Positions 18,890 through 26,447 of a stretch of 64,000 bases of DNA are shown piece by piece. Positions within the stretch are counted from its first letter, which is position 1. Every line of letters begins with the position of its first letter. This DNA is from Chloroflexi bacterium HGW-Chloroflexi-3. Lineage in GTDB: Bacteria > Chloroflexota > Anaerolineae > Anaerolineales > Anaerolineaceae. Location of the stretch: assembly GCA_002842045.1 (NCBI GenBank), contig PHBX01000001.1, forward strand, positions 108,044-172,043, given 5' to 3'. The notes beneath the pieces are model-generated. The model ran no database searches. It was not told the DNA's origin and saw nothing but the letters and a program-made list of their open reading frames with translations. Made by a program: the position numbers and the translations under genes.

Positions 18890-20227
18890 ATGGAAAAAGA
18901 CCAGGATATGTCAGTCAATAATCAATTCGGAATTCACTATTTTTTAGACACACTTCATTACAGGCAGGAAGATTTAAAAATCTGGTTACCTGTATTAAAA
19001 GATTTACGTATCGGATGGATCGTCCTCAGATCAGAAAAAAATCGAGCAATTCCTGAAGATTTCTTAAAATTATTACTCAAAGAAGGCATTACGCCCATCA
19101 TTGAGTTCAATTTACCGCTTAGGTCGAATATTGGCACACGAGATTTAAAGATATTATTACAGGTTTATGCTAAGTGGGGCGTTAAGTATTGTGTCTTCTT
19201 TGATCGTCCCAATCAAAAAGATTCATGGTCTGATAATAATTGGGCACAAAATGATCTGGTCGATCGATTCTTAGATCAATACATCCCTTTAGCAAAGTTT
19301 GCATTGGATGAAGGATTACTTCCTGTTTTTCCTCCACTCGAGCCCGGTGGAAATTATTGGGATACAGCGTTTTTAAGATCCTGCATCAAAAGCTTGGTTA
19401 GGAGAGAACAAAATCAAATTTTAGAAAATCTGGTTCTGTCGGCATACGCTTATACACACCATCATGACCTGAATTGGGGAAAAGGTGGACCAGAAATTTG
19501 GCCACAATCAAAACCTTACATCACCCCACAAGGATCACAGGATCAAAAAGGTTTCAGAATTTTTGATTGGTATGAGGCGATTAGTCATGCATTACTGCAA
19601 AAAGAAGTTCCGATTATTTTATTTGCTTCAGGGTTAGTAAACAATCCTTTTCAAACAAAGACAACCAATGAAGAAATTAAGAAGAATTGGTTTAACCAAA
19701 AATTAATTTCTTTACTCCTTCATACGCAACAAAGCATCGATGTGGAAAATGAAGTTTCATTAGACCCGCTCCCTCCTACCGTGCTTGCCTGTAATTTCTG
19801 GTTATTAGCATCTGAAAAAGGTCAACCAGAAGCACAGCATGCCTGGTATGTGGAAACAAATCATCAAAATCCATTCATCAAAGAGATGATTGAGACGCTT
19901 AAACAAGAACAAAAACAAGTTCAGACTGCGTTCGAGAAACAAAAAAAATCTCGCCGATCAGATCCAAAACAATGTCTGATCAAGCATTATGTACTTTTGC
20001 CAGATCAGGAATATGGCATTTCAGATTGGGATTTTGACCAGATCAAGCCACTGATCAATAAATCCAGAGTTACGGTGGGTTTCTCCATCGATGAGGCAAT
20101 TCTTTCCAAAAAAGTAACACTTTTATCTGATCAAAATTATTATTCGAATGAAACAATAAGAATTCTTAAAAAATTTGACTGTAAAATTGAACAACTTCAA
20201 AAAGATGGCACGAGTATTGCAACATAG
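18890..20227 (+). CDS. Uncharacterised protein, possible TIM-barrel (glycosidase-like) fold
   Basis: 445 residues, no signal peptide or membrane segment. I do not recognise a named family. Alternating strand-helix elements such as LRIGWIVLRS, GITPIIEFNLPL, WGVKYCVFFDRPNQ and GLLPVFPPLEPGG, with exposed Trp, Asp and Glu residues, resemble a glycoside-hydrolase-like TIM barrel. A W/H-rich motif (YTHHHDLNWGKGGPEIWP) could be an active-site loop. The SD is AAGAGGA just before the ATG. It is first in a cluster whose second gene, 18 nt later, is the FtsZ homologue, so a cell-wall or division-linked role is possible but unproven. Confidence 0.7.
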   Translation: MEKDQDMSVNNQFGIHYFLDTLHYRQEDLKIWLPVLKDLRIGWIVLRSEKNRAIPEDFLKLLLKEGITPIIEFNLPLRSNIGTRDLKILLQVYAKWGVKYCVFFDRPNQKDSWSDNNWAQNDLVDRFLDQYIPLAKFALDEGLLPVFPPLEPGGNYWDTAFLRSCIKSLVRREQNQILENLVLSAYAYTHHHDLNWGKGGPEIWPQSKPYITPQGSQDQKGFRIFDWYEAISHALLQKEVPIILFASGLVNNPFQTKTTNEEIKKNWFNQKLISLLLHTQQSIDVENEVSLDPLPPTVLACNFWLLASEKGQPEAQHAWYVETNHQNPFIKEMIETLKQEQKQVQTAFEKQKKSRRSDPKQCLIKHYVLLPDQEYGISDWDFDQIKPLINKSRVTVGFSIDEAILSKKVTLLSDQNYYSNETIRILKKFDCKIEQLQKDGTSIAT

Positions 20228-20245
20228 AATCTCAAGAGGTGACCC

Positions 20246-21397
20246 ATGAACAATGTTTATTCAAAACCCATTTCTAGAAATTCAGAATTTTCAGCCATGA
20301 AACCTGTATTGAAAGTGGTTGGTATGGGAGGAGGTGGATCGAATGCGATTAATCGCATGATCGAGTTAGGTTTGAAAGGTGTTGACTTTATCGCGGTGAA
20401 CACGGATGCCCAGGCATTGCAATCAAATTTGGCACCCACAAAAATCCAGATTGGGCCATTGATTACCCGTGGTCTTGGTGCTGGCGGTAACCCACAGGTT
20501 GGGTTTGAAGCAGCAAAAGAAAGTATTGAAGATCTGTCCTATGCGTTACAGGGTGCAGATATGGTGTTCTTGACCGCTGGTATGGGCGGTGGTACTGGAA
20601 CAGGTTCAATCGCCATTGCGGCACAAGCTGCCAGAAACGTTGGTGCTGTGACGGTAGCAATAGTCACCACGCCTTTCAGTTTTGAAATGGGTAGAAGACA
20701 AAGAAATGCTCAGGAAGGTTTATCAAGATTGCGCCAACATGTTGATACCTTGATCACCATCCCGAATGATCGATTATTGAAAATAGCACCTCGCAATCTA
20801 CCACTGGATATGGCATTCAGATTAGCAGACGATGTTCTCAGACAGGGTATTCAAGGAATATCGGAATTAATAAATCAAACCGGTTATATCAACGTAGATT
20901 TTTCTCACATTCGTCAATTGATGAAAGCGGGTGGTGGTTCATTACTATCCATCGGAATTGGTAAAGGTAAGGACAAAGCCAAACAAGCAATCCACAATGC
21001 GCTCAATCATCCCTTGCTCGAGGCAGTCAATATTCAAAATGCAAGTGGAATCATTGCCAATTTCACTGCAGGAGAAGATCTTTCATTCTTTGAAGTTACT
21101 GAAGCATTAACTCATTTAGGCGAACAAACCAATTCCAATGCTGACATAATTCCTGGTTTAATCATGGATCCCAAATTAAATGACCGTTGTGAAGTGATCC
21201 TTGTCATTACAGGTCTTGGGGCAACCCCACTGGATACAAGTATGAACCAGGTAACCAAGCTTGAACATCGAGAGCAATTCTCAATGCGCACCTCGCAGAA
21301 AGTTGTTCAAAATCAATTCAGAGAACCAGCCGAAGCATTGGTTTCCGATGAAAACCTTGATATTCCAGCGTTCTTAAGACGTCGAAGATTTCAATAA
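20246..21397 (+). CDS. ftsZ: FtsZ family tubulin-like GTPase with altered T7 loop
   Basis: 383 residues. The GTP-binding site is intact: GMGGGGSNA (26-34), NTDAQAL, and the tubulin signature GGGTGTG (114-120). The C-terminal tail ends [14 protein letters not shown], like the FtsA/SepF-binding peptide of FtsZ. In the T7 loop, which completes the GTPase site of the neighbouring subunit, the usual N-V-D-F-A-D reads N-V-D-F-S-H (216-221). The second catalytic Asp (Asp212 in E. coli) is therefore His221. The SD is AGAGGTGA. There are no dcw genes around it; instead it lies in a cluster with an unknown upstream gene and two small downstream genes. Confidence 0.93.
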   Translation: MNNVYSKPISRNSEFSAMKPVLKVVGMGGGGSNAINRMIELGLKGVDFIAVNTDAQALQSNLAPTKIQIGPLITRGLGAGGNPQVGFEAAKESIEDLSYALQGADMVFLTAGMGGGTGTGSIAIAAQAARNVGAVTVAIVTTPFSFEMGRRQRNAQEGLSRLRQHVDTLITIPNDRLLKIAPRNLPLDMAFRLADDVLRQGIQGISELINQTGYINVDFSHIRQLMKAGGGSLLSIGIGKGKDKAKQAIHNALNHPLLEAVNIQNASGIIANFTAGEDLSFFEVTEALTHLGEQTNSNADIIPGLIMDPKLNDRCEVILVITGLGATPLDTSMNQVTKLEHREQFSMRTSQKVVQNQFREPAEALVSDENLDIPAFLRRRRFQ

Positions 21398-21408
21398 AAG
21401 AGGGTACA

Positions 21409-21612
21409 TTGGACGAAATTTACCTTAAAGTCTATCAGAAATTTCCTGAAGTTGCCGGGAAAAAACCAGTTCGCCACAGTCAGCCTGATGGCAAAACTTT
21501 GTTGGTGTTCAAAGGTGAAGGAAAATCTTCCAACGGAATAAAAATCCCACGCGTCGTCAGAGTCCTGATTGATCAAAATGGCAAAATCCTGAAAATGACC
21601 ACATCCAGATAA
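21409..21612 (+). CDS. Small uncharacterised basic protein downstream of ftsZ
   Basis: 67 residues, TTG start with GAGGG 5 nt upstream; the gene lies 11 nt after ftsZ. No family recognised. It is Lys-rich with a short beta-type C-terminus (IPRVVRVLIDQNGKILKMTTSR) and no hydrophobic segment. Tight spacing with ftsZ and the following small membrane-protein gene supports a real gene in one transcript. No alternative ATG is available near the SD. Confidence 0.6.
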   Translation: MDEIYLKVYQKFPEVAGKKPVRHSQPDGKTLLVFKGEGKSSNGIKIPRVVRVLIDQNGKILKMTTSR

Positions 21613-21626
21613 TTGGTGGAGCGACA

Positions 21627-21842
21627 ATGAAAGAATTAATACTCACAACCGAATTACTTTTTTGGGATACTTTAATACCCCTCATGAAACAATCAAAGCT
21701 GATCCAATGGTCAATCCGGGTTGCTTATCCATTTGTCGAAGGATTAAATTTTAACCAGATAATCAAAACTTTGACAATTACATGTGTTAGCGGTTTTCTG
21801 TTAGGGTGGTTAGCTTTTTATACATATTATTTGACTAAATAA
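21627..21842 (+). CDS. Small single-pass membrane protein in the ftsZ cluster
   Basis: 71 residues. An N-terminal amphipathic or hydrophobic stretch (LILTTELLFWDTLIPLM) is followed by a C-terminal transmembrane helix at about residues 46-68. GGAG lies upstream of the ATG, 14 nt after the previous gene. No family recognised. It is the last gene before a strong terminator at 21868-21901. A small membrane protein beside ftsZ could be a tether or regulator, which is inference from position only. Confidence 0.6.
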   Translation: MKELILTTELLFWDTLIPLMKQSKLIQWSIRVAYPFVEGLNFNQIIKTLTITCVSGFLLGWLAFYTYYLTK

Positions 21843-21867
21843 TTCATACAATTCAATTTGTCTCTCT

Positions 21868-21901
21868 CATCCCACTTATTTATGGAAGTGGGATGTTTTT
21901 T
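21868..21901 (+). terminator. Rho-independent terminator of the ftsZ cluster
   Basis: CATCCCACTT (21868-21877) pairs perfectly with AAGTGGGATG (21886-21895) around an 8-nt loop and is followed by six T. Confidence 0.9.
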
Positions 21902-21972
21902 ATTTTCATGCAAACTCAGAATTCTTTCCATGCTAAAATAATTTAATCCATGAAAAATAACTTAGTCCAACC

Positions 21973-22629
21973 ATGCAGAAATTTCTAAGAATCCTCATCA
22001 TCATTTTTTTGTTTATGATGTGCCTGCTAATCGGGGCAAAATTAGCCAATGTTTCCCTGTCTGGTGATGAAAATATTGTTATCAAAAATGATACCCAGGA
22101 ACAAAACCAAATGCGCTTATTGGTATTTATTGTGGATGAATTAAACAAAAAAAATCCTGAATTAAGTGCAGTTTGGTCTGTTATTATTTATGATCAGGAT
22201 TCAAGCGGGTTCATGTTCATCCCATTGTCAGATAAAAATACAGATGGGTTTAAGGATATTAAACGATCATTTGTTTTAACTGCTGAAAATAATCCCCATG
22301 AGAAAACAATAAAATTCTTCAATGCGAAATATAAAACCAAATGGGATGCACACATCGTTCTTGATATGTATGCAGTTGAATATTTACTAAATTGGATATC
22401 ACATGAATCCCTGGATGTTAATTCTTTAGTGGAATTTTCAAAATCGATTTTACTTCAGAATATGTGTGAATCCATCACATCCAGAGAATTAAAACCACTC
22501 GAAACCTTAGACTGGACATTAATTAGTCCTGACCATTTTAAAACTAATTTGACATTTGTTAGGATCATGAATAGATGGCAAAAATTGAGTGAATCCAATG
22601 AAATTCTTTGTGAAATAATTACTGATTAA
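21973..22629 (+). CDS. Membrane-anchored protein of unknown function
   Basis: 218 residues. An N-terminal hydrophobic helix (about residues 5-25) acts as signal anchor and leaves about 190 residues outside. The part LLVFIVDELN to FMFIPLSDKNTDG faintly resembles the start of a LytR-CpsA-Psr domain (short strand, Asp, then an IP segment). The basic residues that bind polyprenyl phosphate are not evident, so I do not assign it. No SD precedes the ATG; an extended -10-like TGcTAAAAT lies at 21931-21939. Function unknown. Confidence 0.6.
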   Translation: MQKFLRILIIIFLFMMCLLIGAKLANVSLSGDENIVIKNDTQEQNQMRLLVFIVDELNKKNPELSAVWSVIIYDQDSSGFMFIPLSDKNTDGFKDIKRSFVLTAENNPHEKTIKFFNAKYKTKWDAHIVLDMYAVEYLLNWISHESLDVNSLVEFSKSILLQNMCESITSRELKPLETLDWTLISPDHFKTNLTFVRIMNRWQKLSESNEILCEIITD

Positions 22630-22689
22630 TTGAATTTTTACAGTTTTTTAGATAAATATTTTATATAACTCTTTTTCCGAATGTCTGCA

Positions 22690-22698
22690 TGATATAAT
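22690..22698 (+). promoter_or_regulatory. Extended -10 promoter of the SlyD-like gene
   Basis: TGaTATAAT, 45 nt before the ATG at 22744. This leaves a leader of roughly 40 nt that carries the GGAG SD. Confidence 0.55.
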
Positions 22699-22743
22699 TT
22701 GATCACCTGATTTACAGGCAATTTTATATATTTATGGAGTGTC

Positions 22744-23325
22744 ATGGATACCGAAAACAAACCATTTGTGGTTGAAGATAATGTTGTAGTTACAATGAAT
22801 TATTCACTTAGCATTGACGGTGAAGTTGTAGATTCGTCTGAAGGTGAAGATAATGACCCAATTATTTTCTTGCAGGGTGCTGGACAAATCATCTCTGGTT
22901 TAGAAAAATCCATTTATGGGTTAAAAATTGGTGACAAAAAATCTGTCACCATTGATCCCAAAGATGGTTATGGTGATATTGACCCAGAATCAATCGTAGA
23001 AGTGCCAAAAGATGAATTCCCCAAAGATTTTCCTCTTGAATTAGGTGTTGAAATTACAGTCAACGCTGATGATGAGGATGAAGAGGGTGAAGAGGAAATG
23101 GAAGCAACCATCGTTGCTGTTAATGAATCAACTGTTACGCTTGATTTCAACCATCCCCTTGCTGGAAAGACCTTAAATTTTGATGTTCATATTATTGATA
23201 TCCGTGAAGCAACATCAGAAGAAATAGAGCATGGTCATGTGCATGGCGATGATTCCGAATTCTATTTTGAAGATGAAGATTTCGACGAATTAGATGAAGA
23301 AGACGAAACCAACCACCACCACTAA
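22744..23325 (+). CDS. FKBP-type peptidyl-prolyl isomerase, SlyD-like
   Basis: 193 residues. The FKBP core has VEDNVVVTMNYSLSIDGEVVDSS, FLQGAGQIISGLEKSIYGLKIGD and the GYGDIDP segment. The insert-in-flap chaperone domain follows, then DFNHPLAGKTLNFDVHIIDI, which is typical of SlyD. The C-terminus is very acidic with HGHVHGDD and a final NHHH, a short histidine-rich metal-binding tail. SlyD proteins fold proteins and pass nickel to hydrogenase or urease assembly; no such genes are visible here. The gene ends at a UUCG-loop terminator. Confidence 0.92.
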   Translation: MDTENKPFVVEDNVVVTMNYSLSIDGEVVDSSEGEDNDPIIFLQGAGQIISGLEKSIYGLKIGDKKSVTIDPKDGYGDIDPESIVEVPKDEFPKDFPLELGVEITVNADDEDEEGEEEMEATIVAVNESTVTLDFNHPLAGKTLNFDVHIIDIREATSEEIEHGHVHGDDSEFYFEDEDFDELDEEDETNHHH

Positions 23326-23333
23326 AAACAAGT

Positions 23334-23356
23334 AACCCTCTTCGGAGGGTTTTTTT
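23334..23356 (+). terminator. Rho-independent terminator with TTCG tetraloop
   Basis: ACCCTC (23335-23340), loop TTCG, GAGGGT (23345-23350), then a T run. It is a textbook intrinsic terminator just after the SlyD-like gene. Confidence 0.9.
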
Positions 23357-23542
23357 ATCAAATTTATTACAATATTGGGACCCAGAAAATCAAAATTTTT
23401 GTGCTCAATCTTCAATTTTTCATTTATTGTATGAGTTTTTTGGAAAAATTTTATAGACTGAAAGGTTGTCCCTTTCTCACGTATAATATTTAGAAAATCA
23501 TTTACACCTGAAGATTACTAAAGAGCGCGAGCGATAAAAAGA

Positions 23543-25060
23543 ATGATAAATCGTCCAACAATCATATACAAATATACATCAATGATTTTTTTATTTATTT
23601 ATATGCTCGTTGGTTGTTCGAAATCTGATATTCAAGAAACGCAAGTAAATGAACCACCTAATCCGGGTTTCAGTACACTGACGCCTGAAATAAGAAACGC
23701 TATTCAAGAAACCGAAATTGAAATCCAGACCCGGACACCCGAACCTGAAAAAAAAGCAAACGATCCAGGATTACCTGAATATTCGCTAAATGTTAAATTT
23801 GATTATTCTAAACAATCAGCCCTGGTAAATGAAACCATAAAATATGTTAATAATTCAAAACAAATTTTGAATAATATACGTTTAGCCACTGACACTTTGC
23901 GCTATCCTGGATCATTATCCCTCGAGAATGTATTGGTCAATTCAAATGAAGGAAATTTTGAAGTGGGAAAATACTATTTTACACTCCTGCTCAAGGAAGG
24001 GCTTGCACCTGGAGAGAAAGTAGAAATTCAGATTGAGTATCTGCTTTCAATACCACCTTTGCCACCTCCTGCTGATGATCTCAAACCAGGTATATATGGT
24101 TATTCCACAGTTCAGACCAACCTGGTTGACTGGTATCCATTCATTCCTCCGTTATCCGAAAATGGGGAATGGTTACTTCATGATCCCTGGTTTTATGGGG
24201 AGTACCTGGTGTATGATCTGGCAAATTTCTTCGTGGAAATTGAGCTTATCAATGCACCCATAAATACAACCATTGCCACTTCATCAATACCAGCTTCTCA
24301 GGTTGAAAATCTTTATGTGTATTCGTTGTCAGGGGCAAGAAATTTTGCCTGGTCATTAAGTCCATCCTATGTTATTGAGACTAAAGAATTCAATGGAATC
24401 AAAATTTCCACGCATACATTTCCTTTTCACCAACAAGCTGGATCTCATGTTCTGGAGGAATCAACAAAAGCAATAGAACTCTATTCAAGACTATTTTCTC
24501 CTTATCCAAGAGAAAATTTGACAATTGTGGAAGCCGATTTCCTGGATGGAATGGAATATGATGGACTCTTTTTTCTAAGTCGTGGTTTCTACAATCTTTT
24601 TGATTACACCCCACAAAATTACTTGACCGCAATTACGGTACATGAAACAGCACATCAGTGGTGGTATGCATCGATTGCGAATGACCAGGCTCTTGAGCCA
24701 TGGTTGGATGAAGCATTGTGTACTTATAGTGAAATTTTATTTTTCGAAGAATACTATCCTGAGCTTGTTGATTGGTGGTGGGAGTATCGAGTCAATTATT
24801 ACCAACCCCAAGGATTCATCAATAAATCCATTTATGAATACCAGGGATTCGTTCCATACAGAAATGCAACATATCTTCAAGGTGCAAAATTTCTACAATC
24901 TTTACGAGATGAACTTGGAGACAAGATTTTTTTTGATTTTCTAAAAGAATATACTGCCAGTCAAAAAGACAAAATTTCCACTCAAACGTATTTTTTTGAA
25001 TTGCTACAAAATTATTCTGAAATTGATTTCTACAATTCATCAAATTATTTTTATAAATAA
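23543..25060 (+). CDS. Lipoprotein M1-family zinc metallopeptidase
   Basis: 505 residues. A lipoprotein signal ends in LVGC, so the enzyme should be anchored outside the membrane. Zinc ligands are His367, His371 (HETAH) and Glu390 (in WLDEAL), the M1 spacing HExxH-x18-E. GMEYDGLFF stands in for the GAMEN substrate-binding motif. An aminopeptidase N-like N-terminal beta domain precedes it, and the usual C-terminal helical domain is mostly absent. Aminopeptidase activity on extracellular peptides is likely. The 216 nt upstream are AT-rich with no other feature seen. Confidence 0.88.
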   Translation: MINRPTIIYKYTSMIFLFIYMLVGCSKSDIQETQVNEPPNPGFSTLTPEIRNAIQETEIEIQTRTPEPEKKANDPGLPEYSLNVKFDYSKQSALVNETIKYVNNSKQILNNIRLATDTLRYPGSLSLENVLVNSNEGNFEVGKYYFTLLLKEGLAPGEKVEIQIEYLLSIPPLPPPADDLKPGIYGYSTVQTNLVDWYPFIPPLSENGEWLLHDPWFYGEYLVYDLANFFVEIELINAPINTTIATSSIPASQVENLYVYSLSGARNFAWSLSPSYVIETKEFNGIKISTHTFPFHQQAGSHVLEESTKAIELYSRLFSPYPRENLTIVEADFLDGMEYDGLFFLSRGFYNLFDYTPQNYLTAITVHETAHQWWYASIANDQALEPWLDEALCTYSEILFFEEYYPELVDWWWEYRVNYYQPQGFINKSIYEYQGFVPYRNATYLQGAKFLQSLRDELGDKIFFDFLKEYTASQKDKISTQTYFFELLQNYSEIDFYNSSNYFYK

Positions 25061-25081
25061 AAAGGTATCTTTTCAATAATT

Positions 25082-25148
25082 AGGGGCTGGGTGTTTTTAG
25101 GCGGGCGAACGCCCGCCTAAAAACACCCAACAACCCCTTTTTTTTGAG
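25082..25148. repeat. Perfect 20-bp hairpin with T tract
   Basis: The arm 25088-25107 and its exact complement 25110-25129 are separated by two bases. An outer AGGGG/CCCCT pair (25082-25086, 25134-25138) extends it, and nine T follow. The hairpin core (GGCGGGCG/CGCCCGCC) is far more GC-rich than its surroundings. It can terminate the M1 peptidase transcript, but its length and perfection are unusual for a simple terminator and it may be a copy of a dispersed palindromic repeat. Confidence 0.75.
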
Positions 25149-25261
25149 ATGATACATAAAAAGCATATAAAAATAAAAATATTGGGTTTCTTTTTTTTGT
25201 AGTTGGTATATAATAATTTTGTATTCTGTATTGAGACAATACAAATAGATTGGGAGGTCTA

Positions 25262-25666
25262 ATGGCAAAAATATCAGATATTGAAGGTATCGGCCCAAAG
25301 TATGCAGAATTGCTTGCAAAAGAGGGAATCAAGACAATAGAAGGTCTACTAAAAGTTGGAGCAAAATCTAAAGATAGAAAGAAATTATCAGAGGTATCTC
25401 AGATATCCGAGAAATTAATTTTGGAATGGGTAAACCTGGCAGATTTGTTTCGAATAAAAGGAATTGGAGAAGAGTATTCTGATTTGCTCGAAGAAGCTGG
25501 TGTTGACACTGTACCAGAATTAGCTCTACGGAAACCAGAAAATCTTCTTCTAAAATTAGTAGAAATCAATGAAGAAAAAAAATTGGTTCGCAGATTGCCT
25601 GTCTTATCACAGGTAGAAGACTGGGTAAAACAAGCGAAAGATTTACCTAGAATCGTTGAATATTAG
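25262..25666 (+). CDS. Helix-hairpin-helix protein, DUF4332-like
   Basis: 134 residues from ATG 25262, fixed by GGGAGGT at 25252-25258. Two helix-hairpin-helix units are visible: ISDIEGIGPKYAELLAKEGI and LFRIKGIGEEYSDLLEEAGV, the DUF4332 pattern. Such units usually bind DNA non-specifically or mediate protein contacts; no enzyme motif is present. It is soluble. A TATAAT box lies at 25209-25214 and a terminator at 25677-25704. A second, membrane-anchored helix-hairpin-helix protein follows. Confidence 0.8.
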   Translation: MAKISDIEGIGPKYAELLAKEGIKTIEGLLKVGAKSKDRKKLSEVSQISEKLILEWVNLADLFRIKGIGEEYSDLLEEAGVDTVPELALRKPENLLLKLVEINEEKKLVRRLPVLSQVEDWVKQAKDLPRIVEY

Positions 25667-25676
25667 GAATTTAAGA

Positions 25677-25704
25677 AACCGTGACTCCAAAGGTCACGGT
25701 TTTA
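25677..25704 (+). terminator. Rho-independent terminator after the DUF4332-like gene
   Basis: AACCGTGAC (25677-25685) pairs with GTCACGGTT (25693-25701), followed by a short T-rich stretch. It lies between two related genes, so it may act as an attenuator if they share a promoter. Confidence 0.75.
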
Positions 25705-25720
25705 ATTTAAAAGGTTAAAT

Positions 25721-26140
25721 ATGAGTAACCAAAAAAATTCTAAAGTTTATTTGTGGCTTGGAATCTTAGTTGGGGTATCCAGCACAATTTTCTTAATTCT
25801 TTATCAATTAACCAATAAAAATAAAAAAAGCGTTTCAACCTTTGTTGATGAATATATAAAAATTTCTTCGGACGATAAATCCACAGTGTTGGTTAAAGTT
25901 GATAATCAGCAAATCCAATCCGATATCGTTAAAGACAACCTGAAAGAAATTAAAGGCATCGGACCTGCTATCGAATCTTTATTAAATGAGAATAACATAT
26001 TTACATTTTCAGATTTAGGTTCAACAAGTATTGAGAATTTGAAAATTATTTTGGATAAGAAAAACCTGCGACTGGCTGATCCGGATACCTGGCCTGTCCA
26101 GGCTAAACAAGCTGAAAAAAACAAAAATCAGAATTTTTGA
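25721..26140 (+). CDS. Membrane-anchored helix-hairpin-helix protein
   Basis: 139 residues. A transmembrane helix lies at about residues 10-27, followed by a polar linker and one helix-hairpin-helix unit (LKEIKGIGPAIESLLNEN) like those of the preceding gene. The Lys- and Gln-rich end looks disordered. No enzyme motif. The pair may have arisen by duplication with gain of an anchor. A DNA-to-membrane link is conceivable but not shown. Confidence 0.65.
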   Translation: MSNQKNSKVYLWLGILVGVSSTIFLILYQLTNKNKKSVSTFVDEYIKISSDDKSTVLVKVDNQQIQSDIVKDNLKEIKGIGPAIESLLNENNIFTFSDLGSTSIENLKIILDKKNLRLADPDTWPVQAKQAEKNKNQNF

Positions 26141-26198
26141 AAATCATCTATACCCATTCCTGATAGTAAATTTGTATCTTAAAATTTTTCCAGGTATA

Positions 26199-26227
26199 TT
26201 GACTTGTCTATACAAACTATCTATAAT
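26199..26227 (+). promoter_or_regulatory. Strong sigma70-type promoter for the structured RNA
   Basis: TTGACT (26199-26204), a 17-nt spacer and a perfect TATAAT (26222-26227). It is the best -35/-10 pair I found in the window. Transcription would begin near 26234, exactly at the 5' arm of the RNA's closing stem, and no plus-strand protein gene follows for 1.7 kb. Confidence 0.85.
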
Positions 26228-26233
26228 GAAAGT

Positions 26234-26447
26234 GCAGGGAGCTCTGAGAAATTGAATTAGCCCCTTTACCTTAAAAACTAAATCAGAAGTTTGTAGTACC
26301 GTGAGAGAAATTCTCCGAAATGGTGAAACAAACGATTTAGGAAAAGTTTCTAAGTGGTAGGATGTAAGTCTTTCAAAAATTTGGAGAAAGCAGTTAACTT
26401 AGAATAGGGTGAAGAAAAGCTAAAATTAGGTTACTTAGAGCCCCTGT
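26234..26447 (+). ncRNA. Structured non-coding RNA of about 214 nt, family not recognised
   Basis: The closing stem pairs 26235-26248 with 26434-26446 (13 pairs, one bulged A). It continues through 26250-26253/26424-26427, 26257-26261/26419-26423 and 26264-26270/26408-26414 to a three-way junction. Arm one: 26278-26284/26334-26340, then GTTTG/CAAAC (26289-26293, 26329-26333), ACC/GGT and a small cap near 26303-26315. Arm two: 26348-26355/26397-26404 (8 pairs), then TAA/TTA and CTTTC/GAAAG (26370-26374, 26386-26390) with a one-sided 9-nt bulge at 26356-26364. No tmRNA, 6S, SRP or RNase P landmarks are visible. It contains AGTACCGTGAG (26295-26305), which as I recall also occurs in 23S rRNA domain I. 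Its 3' end overlaps the end of hpt, antisense. Confidence 0.75.

Noticed and set aside
21950..21988. Twelve-codon leader peptide before the 21973 gene
   Set aside because: A short ATG frame without SD; no regulatory codon pattern, and such frames are expected by chance in AT-rich DNA.
25080..25332. Two minus-strand open frames through the hairpin at 25088-25129
   Set aside because: They read through an inverted repeat and promoter DNA, have low-complexity Phe/Tyr-rich sequence and no SD.
26234..26447. 6S RNA or a riboswitch
   Set aside because: The fold has a three-way junction instead of a single rod with a central bubble, and no same-strand gene follows that a riboswitch could control.
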